Below are positions 1-5,763 of a stretch of DNA of 7,085 nucleotides, piece after piece (position 1 is the first letter of the stretch; every line of letters begins with the position of its first letter). The notes under the pieces are model-generated. The model saw only the letters and a program-made list of their open reading frames with translations. It did not search any database and was not told the DNA's origin. Origin of the DNA: Candidatus Brocadiia bacterium (GTDB lineage Bacteria; Planctomycetota; MHYJ01; WSZJ01). Both the position numbers and the translations under genes were made by a program. The stretch is from positions 1-7,085 of the forward strand of contig JABWAY010000213.1 of the NCBI GenBank assembly GCA_013360825.1. Direction: 5' to 3'.

Positions 1-932
1 TGGGCACCATCCGCGACCTGGAAGCCCGCCTCGCGGCGCTCCAGGCCGCCAACCCGGCAGGTCCGCCTTCGGCCGGGCGCGAGCAGGCGGCGGGGCTGCG
101 GTCCCGGATCCCGGAACTGCTCGAGAAGGGCGACGGCGCCGGGCTGCTGGCGCTGATGAAGGATCTCGCCGCGCTCGGGCCGGAGGGATACGAGGGCGCG
201 ATGGAAATCGCGGAGATCTTCCGGAAGGCGTTCGGGAACGGGGAAGAGGCGCTGGGGATCCAGAAGGTGGCGTTCAACAAGGCGTTCGGCGGGCCGATGG
301 TGCCGCTGATGCAGTGGGCGCTCGACCACCCCGGGAACGCCTCGCCGTGGTTCCGCGCCCGGTCGGTGCACATGATGTACTGGGTCAGCGACGTCGACGC
401 GGGGCCGATCTTCATCGCGGCGCTCGGCCGCGAGAAGGACCCGGCGGTCGCCGCCGCCATGGCGGGGTACCTCCAGCGGCTCGCGAAGCCGGAAATGGCC
501 GGGACGCTCGCCGGGGCGGCGCGGACACACGCGGGGGATGCCCGGACGCTCACGGGCGTGCTGGGGGCGCTTGTCGAACTCAAGTCGCCCCAGAGCGAGG
601 CCGCCCTTCGCTCGCTGGCATCCTCCTCGAATCCGAAGCTCCGGGACGCCGCCGCGCTCGCCCTGATCGAGCACTCTCCTCCCGCGGCCGGGGTAATGGT
701 GACGACCACCGTCCCGAAGCTGCAGGCGGAGCGGGTGGGCATCGAAAAAGGGGACATCATCGTCAGCTACGACGGCAAAGACGTCGCGTCGATGGACCAG
801 CTCCGTAAGCTGGTCACCTCCCGCCCGCAGGATACGCTGGTGACGGTGATGGTGAACCGCGGCGGGACGGTCATCCCCGTGCAGGTCAAGGGAGGGCGGA
901 TCGGGATCGACGGCCGTTACGTCCGGCCCTGA
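1..932 (+). CDS. Membrane-anchored PDZ/helical-repeat protein, 5'-truncated by window edge (tandem paralogue A)
   Basis: The reading frame is open from the first full codon at base 3 to the TGA at 930-932, giving 309 visible residues; the true start lies left of the window. An ATG at 156 is internal: the codons before it (beginning GTIRDLEARLAAL) match the coiled-coil end of the complete paralogue at 1017-2177. Visible layout: end of a coiled coil, a Pro/Ala linker, an alpha-helical middle with HEAT-like repeats, then a C-terminal PDZ-like domain. In that domain GVMV would be the carboxylate-binding loop, followed by GIEKGDIIVSYDGKDV and VNRGGTVIPVQV, the usual PDZ strand pattern. Known: PDZ domains bind C-terminal peptides, often in envelope proteases or scaffolds. 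No protease domain is visible. Inferred: an envelope scaffold or adaptor, partner unknown. Sure of the fold type, unsure of the role. Confidence 0.85.
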   Translation, partial: GTIRDLEARLAALQAANPAGPPSAGREQAAGLRSRIPELLEKGDGAGLLALMKDLAALGPEGYEGAMEIAEIFRKAFGNGEEALGIQKVAFNKAFGGPMVPLMQWALDHPGNASPWFRARSVHMMYWVSDVDAGPIFIAALGREKDPAVAAAMAGYLQRLAKPEMAGTLAGAARTHAGDARTLTGVLGALVELKSPQSEAALRSLASSSNPKLRDAAALALIEHSPPAAGVMVTTTVPKLQAERVGIEKGDIIVSYDGKDVASMDQLRKLVTSRPQDTLVTVMVNRGGTVIPVQVKGGRIGIDGRYVRP

Positions 933-1016
933 ACGGCGCGAAAGGATCCGGCGGCGACGCACCATGAATCGGGGCCGCATGCCGCATCCCCGCTTCCACT
1001 TTTCTCGGAGATCCAG

Positions 1017-2177
1017 ATGAAAGTGCTCATCCCCGCCGTCCTCGCCGCCTTCCTTCTCGGGGGAGTCGCGGGGGTTCTGTTCGAACGCCGGGGCGCCGGG
1101 AGGCCGGAGGGCGGGGAGACGGCGGACGGGGGAGCCGACACCGGCGCACAGGCGGCGACCCGGGGCGCCGGCGCAGAGGAGCGGGCCGCCGCCGCCGAAA
1201 GCCGCGCCGCCGAGGCCGAGACCAGGCTCACCCAGGCCCGGGAGCGGATCGCCGCCCTCGAGAAATCCGCGGACGGAGGAAAGAAACCCGGGAAGAAGAA
1301 ACTCACCCCCGAGGAGGCCGCGGCGAAGGCCGGGGAGCTCCGGGGGAAAATCGCGGACCTCGTCGCGAAAAAGGACGGGAAGGCGCTCGTGAAACTCATG
1401 CACGAGCTCGCGGCGCTCGGGGAAGCCGGGTACATGGGGGCGATCGAGATCAGCGGCCTCCTGTGGGAGGACGTGGAGGGTGGAAAAGGGGAGTTCGGAC
1501 TCTCACAGAACGATTTCTACATGTCGTTCGGCGGCCCGATGGTTCCCGTCATGGTCTGGGGACTCGAACAGGGCGACAAGGTCCCGAGCGGCTTCCGCAT
1601 CGGGTCCGCCTGGTCCCTCCCCTGGCAGCGGGACGTCGATGCGGCCGGGATCTTTCTCGACGCGCTCCGCACCGAAAAGGACCCCGATGTCGCCCGCGCC
1701 CTCGCGCAGAACCTCAGCGGCGTCATGAAACCGGAGCACGAAGCGGCCCTGCTCGACGCCGCCCGCGCCAACCTCTCCAACCCGGCCGTCGCGACCAGCC
1801 TCATGGACGCGCTCGCCTCGACCGGGTCCGATGACGCCTGGCGGGCCCTCCAGGAATTCAGCGGGAGCGAAGATCCCGGTATCCGCGCCGAGGCACAGCT
1901 CCAGATGATCGCCATGCGTCCGCCGGACACCGGGATCATGATCACGCAGACGTTCCCGAACACCCAGGCGGAAGTCGTCGGGATCCGGCGCGGGGACATC
2001 ATCACGAACTACAACGGCACCCCCGTCCGCGACATGGACGGACTCCGGGACCTGATCCAGAAAACCTCCTCCGAAGAGGTCGTGAGCCTCACGATCAACC
2101 GCGGCGGGACGCTGATCCCGCTCCAGGTGAAAGGCCAGAAGATCGGGATCAACGGGAAGGGCGTCGCGCCGAAATAG
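1017..2177 (+). CDS. Membrane-anchored coiled-coil, helical-repeat and PDZ-like domain protein (tandem paralogue B)
   Basis: Complete, 386 residues. A single hydrophobic segment (about residues 3-22) after Met-Lys is a signal anchor, or less likely a signal peptide, since no clear cleavage site follows. Residues 24-52 are Gly/Ala-rich. Residues 53-87 form an Ala/Glu/Arg coiled coil, followed by a Lys-rich hinge (89-95). Residues 97-300 are helical, with weak HEAT-like units. Residues 303-375 are a PDZ-like domain: GIMI loop (306-309), GIRRGDIITNYNG (322-334), MDGLRDLI (340-347), then INRGGTLIPLQV. The start is supported by GGAG at 1007-1010, 6 nt upstream. It lies 84 nt after paralogue A and aligns with it from about residue 107 to near its end, including a conserved FGGPMVP block. 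The body is probably outside the cytoplasm. No catalytic residues are recognised, so a scaffold or peptide-binding role is inferred. Confidence 0.88.
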   Translation: MKVLIPAVLAAFLLGGVAGVLFERRGAGRPEGGETADGGADTGAQAATRGAGAEERAAAAESRAAEAETRLTQARERIAALEKSADGGKKPGKKKLTPEEAAAKAGELRGKIADLVAKKDGKALVKLMHELAALGEAGYMGAIEISGLLWEDVEGGKGEFGLSQNDFYMSFGGPMVPVMVWGLEQGDKVPSGFRIGSAWSLPWQRDVDAAGIFLDALRTEKDPDVARALAQNLSGVMKPEHEAALLDAARANLSNPAVATSLMDALASTGSDDAWRALQEFSGSEDPGIRAEAQLQMIAMRPPDTGIMITQTFPNTQAEVVGIRRGDIITNYNGTPVRDMDGLRDLIQKTSSEEVVSLTINRGGTLIPLQVKGQKIGINGKGVAPK

Positions 2178-2209
2178 CCGGGCCGGTTCCCCGCGCGGGA
2201 CCGCCCCGA

Positions 2210-2215
2210 TACACT
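2210..2215 (+). promoter_or_regulatory. Possible -10 element giving a near-leaderless transcript
   Basis: TACACT fits TAnnnT and ends 9 nt before the ATG at 2225. A start site about 7 nt downstream would leave only a few 5' untranslated bases. The downstream gene has no purine-rich Shine-Dalgarno in the C-rich stretch 2203-2224, which fits initiation with little or no leader. The -35 position (TTCCCC, 2187-2192) matches TTGACA at only 3 of 6 bases, so this is a weak candidate. Confidence 0.25.
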
Positions 2216-2224
2216 CCACGCCCC

Positions 2225-3028
2225 ATGCTCCGTCCTCCCCCCATCCTCAAGGCCTTCTGGCACTTCCACGAGAGGGACGCCACCTACCATGCCGCGGGGA
2301 TCGCGTTCTACCTGCTCTTCTCCCTGACCCCCTTCCTCCTCCTGACCCTGTCCATCGCGGCCGTCCTGTCCGCCGACTCCGGCGCGTTCGTGGGGATGTT
2401 CGAGTCCTGGTTCCAGGCGAACATCCCGCGCCACGCGGACGCGCTCCGGGACTCGCTCCTCCAGGTCTTCGAGCACCGCGGGCGGATCGGAATCGTCGGC
2501 GTCATCTGGCTGTTCCTGACCGCCCGCAAGCTGTTCAACGCGATGGAAATCGGGCTCAACGCCATGCTCGAGATCGAGAAACCGAAGTCCGGGGTCCTCA
2601 CGACCCTCGCGAGCCTCGCGTTCATCTTTCTCACGGCCGTGCTGTTCCTCGCGAGCGTCCTCGTGACGGCGCTCGTCGACCTCGCCTTCGGCATCCAGGT
2701 CTCCTTCCTCAGCAGCGGCGTCGGCTCGATCCTGTCGATCCTCCTCAAGGCGCTCTTCTCCGGCGCCGTCTCCGTCGGCCTCCTCTACGGCATCTACCGG
2801 CTCGCCCCCTCCCGGGGGCTCGGCAGCCGCGACGCCTTCATGGCCTCGGCCTGCGCGACCCTGATGTGGCTCGTCGCCCGCCACGCGTTCGTCTGGTTCG
2901 GCGCGAGCCAGCTCGCGCGCTACGAGTGGCTCTACGGCTCGCTCGCGTCGTTCCTCATGCTCCTCCTCTGGGCCTACGTCTTCGCCATCGCCCTCCTCAT
3001 GGGAGCCTGCGTGGTCCACAGGAAGTAG
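2225..3028 (+). CDS. YihY/BrkB-family (UPF0761) inner-membrane protein
   Basis: 267 residues, the usual size for the compact members of this family. About six hydrophobic segments are visible: roughly 24-48, 88-104, 128-153, 168-192, 206-225 and 238-263. Family hallmarks are present: AAGIAFYLLFSLTPFLLL near the N terminus, GVIWLFLTARKLFNAMEIGLN (split over 92-112), a LYGIYRLAP block at 187-195, and a C-terminal YGSLASFLMLLLWAYVF segment ending in LLMGA. BrkB was first linked to serum resistance in Bordetella and the family is often mislabelled ribonuclease BN. Its molecular function is unsettled; a transporter or flippase-like role is suggested in the literature. Met 2225 is the only sensible start, just before the amphipathic first helix. 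It lies 47 nt after the PDZ gene and 25 nt before the next gene's start, so it may head the following operon. Sure of the family, unsure of the function. Confidence 0.93.
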   Translation: MLRPPPILKAFWHFHERDATYHAAGIAFYLLFSLTPFLLLTLSIAAVLSADSGAFVGMFESWFQANIPRHADALRDSLLQVFEHRGRIGIVGVIWLFLTARKLFNAMEIGLNAMLEIEKPKSGVLTTLASLAFIFLTAVLFLASVLVTALVDLAFGIQVSFLSSGVGSILSILLKALFSGAVSVGLLYGIYRLAPSRGLGSRDAFMASACATLMWLVARHAFVWFGASQLARYEWLYGSLASFLMLLLWAYVFAIALLMGACVVHRK

Positions 3029-3040
3029 CCCCGCGATGTG

Positions 3041-3044
3041 GGAG
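3041..3044 (+). promoter_or_regulatory. Shine-Dalgarno that decides the start of the [2Fe-2S]/Nfu-like gene
   Basis: GGAG lies 9 nt upstream of the ATG at 3054. It sits inside the coding part of the alternative upstream ATG at 3036, which has no purine-rich site before it. This favours 3054 and a protein beginning MSDP. The overlapping GAGAAT (3042-3047) could also be read as a poor -10 element, but the ribosome-site reading is simpler. Confidence 0.55.
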
Positions 3045-3053
3045 AATGAAGGC

Positions 3054-3473
3054 ATGTCCGATCCCGTCCCTCCCCTCTGCGCCTGCTACGGCCTCTCCGA
3101 GGCATGGATCCGCCGGTTCGCCATCGCCCACCGCGTCGCCTCCGTCGAAGAACTCGGCCGCCTCACCCGCGCAGGAACGGGCTGCCGGACCTGCGCCCCC
3201 GATCTCGAGCGCATCCTCGCCGAAATCTGGCGCACCACCCTCACCGGCCCGCGCCCTCGGTCCCCCGAGCGGATCGTCCGGGAAACGCTCGCCGCACTCC
3301 CGACACCCCCGTCCTGGAAACTGGAACTCATCGACGTCGACGGCCCCACCGTCCGCGTCCGCCCCATCCCTCTTCTTCCCGCCACGCCTGACTCCGAAGA
3401 GACCCTTCGCCGGATGGTCGAGAATCGGTTAAAAGAGGTGTGGCGGGCCGACGCGGCCGCCATCTTCGTATGA
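3054..3473 (+). CDS. Bfd-like [2Fe-2S] domain fused to a cysteine-less NifU C-terminal (Nfu)-like domain
   Basis: 139 residues. Residues 7-57 match the Bfd-like [2Fe-2S] domain: CAC (Cys9, Cys11), 32 intervening residues, then CRTC (Cys44, Cys47), with the typical LTRAGTGC lead-in. This domain is the central ferredoxin-like part of NifU and also occurs in bacterioferritin-associated ferredoxin and nitrite reductase. Residues 72-139 resemble the NifU C-terminal/NfuA fold: a helix (RIVRETLAAL), then LELIDVDGPTVRVR, then a helix (ETLRRMVENRLKEV). Where Nfu carries its cluster-binding CxxC, this protein reads PIPLLPATPDS, so the second cluster site is missing. The N-terminal IscU-like scaffold of NifU is also absent. 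The stop overlaps the nifS start (ATGA at 3470-3473), so the two are probably translated together. Inferred role: redox or cluster partner of the desulfurase. The Bfd-like part is clear; the Nfu relation was made by eye. Confidence 0.85.
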   Translation: MSDPVPPLCACYGLSEAWIRRFAIAHRVASVEELGRLTRAGTGCRTCAPDLERILAEIWRTTLTGPRPRSPERIVRETLAALPTPPSWKLELIDVDGPTVRVRPIPLLPATPDSEETLRRMVENRLKEVWRADAAAIFV

Positions 3474-4633
3474 AGACGGTCTACCTCGACAACAATGCCA
3501 CCACCCGCCTGCGCCCCGAGGCGCTTCAGGCGATGATGCCCTTTCTGACCGACCTCTACGGCAACCCCTCGTCTCTGCACGCGTTCGGATCCCAGGTCGG
3601 CCGCGCGCTCGACACCGCGCGCGAGCAGGTCGGGGCCCTTCTGGGTGTCCGCAGCCAGGACATCGTGTTCACCGGGACGGGGACCGAGGCGAACAACATG
3701 GCGCTGAAGGGGTATGCGGAGGCGAACCCCGGGCGGAAGCACATCGTGACGACGCCGGTGGAGCATCCGTGCGTGCGGGAGGTCTGCGCCTGGCTGGGGG
3801 AGCGCGGTTACGAGGTGACGGAGGTGCCGGTGGCGGCCGACGGGACGCTCTCGCCGGACGCGTGGAGGGCGGCGCTCCGGAAGGAGACCGCTTTCGCGAC
3901 CGCGATGGCGGCGAACAACGAAACCGGCGTGATCTTCCCGTATGAGGAACTCGCTGCGGCGTGTGCGGAGAAAGGGGTCCCGTTCCACTGCGACGGCGTG
4001 CAGGCCGCGGGGAAGATCCCGGTCAGGCTGGCGGAGTCGGCTGTTTCGTCCATGACGGTCGCGGCGCACAAGTTCGGCGGCCCGAAAGGAGTCGGGGCGC
4101 TCTACGTGCGGCGGAATGCGAGGCTGAAGCCGCTGCTCCACGGGGGGCACCAGGAGAAGGGGCGGCGCGCGGGGACGGAGAACGTGGCCGGGATTGCGGG
4201 GATGGGGGCCGCGGCGGATGCGGCGCTCCGGGATCTGCCGCTGGAGGAGTCCCGGGTCCGTCCGCTGCGCGACCGGTTCGAGGCCGCGATCCTGGGGCGG
4301 ATTCCCGGGGCGATCCGGAACGGGCACCCGGATCAGCGCGTCCCGAACACGTCGAACCTGGGGTTTTCGGACGTCGAGGGGGAGGCCGTTCTCCTGATCC
4401 TTTCGCAGTTCGGCGTCTGCGTGTCGATCGGGAGCGCCTGCTCCAGCGGGTCGACCGAGCCGTCGCACGTCCTCCGCGCGATGGGGGTCCCGAAGTCGCA
4501 CATCTTCGGGTCGCTCCGGTTCTCCCTCGGCCTCGACACCACGCCGGAGGAAATCGACTACGCTTCCGCCAGGACTGCGGAGGCCGTGGCGAAGCTGCGC
4601 AAGGTGGCGGGAAAGGAGGCGGTGAGGCGATGA
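3470..4633 (+). CDS. nifS: Cysteine desulfurase, class V aminotransferase fold, NifS/IscS type
   Basis: 387 residues, normal length. It removes sulfur from L-cysteine as an enzyme persulfide, giving alanine, for Fe-S cluster and other sulfur-cofactor synthesis in the cytoplasm. Landmarks: YLDNNATT (5-12), GTEANN (71-76), EHP with His99 stacking on PLP, ANNETG (148-153), Asp175 and Gln178 of HCDGVQ, His200-Lys201 (PLP Schiff base) in AAHKFGGPKGVG, GGHQEKGRRAGTEN (225-238), and catalytic Cys324 in SIGSACSSGS. The short SACSSG loop region places it in group I (NifS/IscS) rather than SufS. An alternative GTG start at 3440 would add ten Arg/Gly-rich residues; ATG 3470 is preferred because it forms the ATGA overlap and begins directly at the conserved first strand. 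No Shine-Dalgarno lies close upstream, so coupling to the gene before is likely. Base composition flips within the gene, from C-rich to G-rich. NifS or IscS cannot be told apart here; the NifU-like neighbour favours nifS. Confidence 0.97.
   Translation: MKTVYLDNNATTRLRPEALQAMMPFLTDLYGNPSSLHAFGSQVGRALDTAREQVGALLGVRSQDIVFTGTGTEANNMALKGYAEANPGRKHIVTTPVEHPCVREVCAWLGERGYEVTEVPVAADGTLSPDAWRAALRKETAFATAMAANNETGVIFPYEELAAACAEKGVPFHCDGVQAAGKIPVRLAESAVSSMTVAAHKFGGPKGVGALYVRRNARLKPLLHGGHQEKGRRAGTENVAGIAGMGAAADAALRDLPLEESRVRPLRDRFEAAILGRIPGAIRNGHPDQRVPNTSNLGFSDVEGEAVLLILSQFGVCVSIGSACSSGSTEPSHVLRAMGVPKSHIFGSLRFSLGLDTTPEEIDYASARTAEAVAKLRKVAGKEAVRR
4615..4619 (+). promoter_or_regulatory. Shine-Dalgarno inside nifS for the downstream lipoprotein gene
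   Basis: GGAGG, preceded by AAA, lies 10 nt before the ATG at 4630, inside the last codons of nifS. It supports 4630 as the true start in a frame that stays open far upstream on the nifS shadow. Confidence 0.6.
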
Positions 4634-5022
4634 AGCGCGCGCTGCTGGCGGCGATGGCGATCTGCGGATGCGCGGACACGCACATCATGATCAACCGTGC
4701 CTATACGACGGACGGGTACACGGTGAAGGGGATCCATGGGACGTACGTGTGGTCCGAGAAGAAGCAGCGCGCGTCGCTGACGACGGGGGAGGGGTTCGAG
4801 GCGCGCGTCTACACGGACCGGGACGGGGACGGAGCGGCCGACGAGGTGCTGTACCAGTACGAGACGTTCACGCGGGACCAGGCGGGAACCTCGGAGATGT
4901 TCCGCAGGGCCGATGAGGACATGGATCTGGCGCGGGCGCGGTACGATATCCCCGGGCTTCATGCCGAGTGGAAGGCGATGACCCCGGACGAGCGCGCCCG
5001 GCGCGAGGACTATTTCAAGTAG
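4630..5022 (+). CDS. Small putative lipoprotein with a DxDxDG metal-binding loop
   Basis: 130 residues, no recognised family. The start ATG overlaps the nifS stop (ATGA, 4630-4633) and has a strong ribosome site. The N terminus MKRALLAAMAICGCADT has a basic start, a short hydrophobic core and a possible lipobox Ile-Cys-Gly-Cys14. Cys at -2 is unusual and the core is short, so lipidation is likely rather than certain. Asp16 after the lipid cysteine would, by the E. coli rule, favour inner-membrane retention; that rule may not hold in this organism. Residues 63-71 (DRDGDGAAD) fit the DxDxDGxxD calcium loop of EF-hand and dockerin-type proteins, here single. The rest is Tyr/Thr-rich strand-like sequence and then a charged helical C terminus (DERARREDYF). 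The same frame is open upstream to 3961, but that part is antisense-like shadow of nifS with Arg/Gly-rich composition. The next gene follows after 21 nt. Confidence 0.75.
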   Translation: MKRALLAAMAICGCADTHIMINRAYTTDGYTVKGIHGTYVWSEKKQRASLTTGEGFEARVYTDRDGDGAADEVLYQYETFTRDQAGTSEMFRRADEDMDLARARYDIPGLHAEWKAMTPDERARREDYFK

Positions 5023-5043
5023 CCCGCCCCGAGGAGAAAGGCG

Positions 5044-5763
5044 ATGAGCGCGCTGGACGCCGTCGGCTTTCCCACCCGCGGACTGTCTCCCGACGACCTG
5101 GCCGGCCGGCTTGCGGACTGGGTGCGCTGGCCGATCGAGCGCGGCGGGGCGAGGGACGTCGAGCGGGCGGGGCGGCGTCTGCGCGTCCACGAACTCCCCC
5201 TGGGAGGCGGCGCGCACCTGGTGACCGTGGTCGAGACCCGGAAGCGGTATTTCCTGCCCGGGGAGGAGATCGTCTGCTTCTTTCCGAGCCATGCAGGGAC
5301 GGAGATCCGCGCTCTGGAGATCTACGGTGTCGACACCCCGTCCTGCCCCCTCGAGCCGTTTGCCACCGTGGCGTTTCCCGAGCGCATCCGTTTCCGCGTC
5401 GGCAATCCTTTTGAGGCCACCCCCGAGCCCGGCCGGAACTACCCGGGGGCGCTGACGCTTCTCGCGTCGCGCGTCGAGGCGGCGCCGGAGGGGACCCGCC
5501 CGATGGTTCTTGCCGCCTCGCTCGCGCATCACGATCCGGAGCTCCCGGCGGAGCTGCACGCGGTGGCCGGTCGGGTCGAGGAAAGGGGTGGGTTCGTGAA
5601 TGCCGCGACCGGCGAGCCCGTGATGCGGTGGATCGTCTCGACCCCGGGAGGCCGGCTGACGGTTCTCGCCCGGGCGCAGGGCGTCGCCGCGGCGCCGGAG
5701 GTCGGGGAGATGGCGGCCGCGGAAGGGGAGTTCGTGGGGACGCTGGGGGGGGCCGGCGCATGA
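5044..5763 (+). CDS. Hypothetical soluble protein, two-part, unrecognised
   Basis: 239 residues; no signal peptide or membrane segment, so cytoplasmic. The start is supported by AGGAG at 5032-5036, 7 nt upstream. The N-terminal part (about 1-160) is mixed alpha/beta, with a strand-rich stretch at 45-115 containing LPGEEIVCFFPSHAG and two isolated cysteines (78, 101) that form no known metal motif. The C-terminal part (about 169-235) has alternating strands: AVAGRVEERGGFVNAATGEPV, then MRWIVSTPGGRLTVLAR, then a short G/A stretch and GEFVGTL. By eye this looks like a small beta-barrel (OB-like) domain, which is inference only. The stop overlaps the start of the M50 protease gene (ATGA at 5760-5763), so the two products are probably made together. 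The function is unknown. An alternative frame open across its 3' end (5628 to 5760) is Gly/Arg shadow sequence. Confidence 0.8.
   Translation: MSALDAVGFPTRGLSPDDLAGRLADWVRWPIERGGARDVERAGRRLRVHELPLGGGAHLVTVVETRKRYFLPGEEIVCFFPSHAGTEIRALEIYGVDTPSCPLEPFATVAFPERIRFRVGNPFEATPEPGRNYPGALTLLASRVEAAPEGTRPMVLAASLAHHDPELPAELHAVAGRVEERGGFVNAATGEPVMRWIVSTPGGRLTVLARAQGVAAAPEVGEMAAAEGEFVGTLGGAGA

Noticed and set aside
156..158. ATG at 156 as the start of the first gene
   Set aside because: The frame is open to the window edge and its upstream codons match the coiled-coil end of the paralogue, so the gene begins outside the window.
970..992. Hairpin between the two PDZ genes as a terminator
   Set aside because: The stem is 5 bp (CGGGG/CCCCG) with mismatches inside and no real T tract follows, so it is not supported as an intrinsic terminator.
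2009..3055. 348-codon minus-strand open frame rich in Glu/Asp/Arg
   Set aside because: It is antisense to the clear YihY-family gene and has monotonous charged composition, typical of a GC-rich shadow frame.
3440..3469. GTG start giving NifS ten extra residues
   Set aside because: The added residues are Arg/Gly-rich and not part of the family, while ATG 3470 sits in the ATGA overlap just before the conserved first strand.
3086..4501. 471-codon minus-strand open frame
   Set aside because: It runs antisense through the Fe-S protein and nifS, is Arg/Pro/His-rich, has no recognisable domain, and is explained by codon bias of the + strand genes.
3961..4629. Upstream extension of the lipoprotein frame within nifS
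   Set aside because: The translated extension is Arg/Gly-rich shadow of nifS. The ATG at 4630 has a GGAGG site, the ATGA overlap and a signal-like N terminus.
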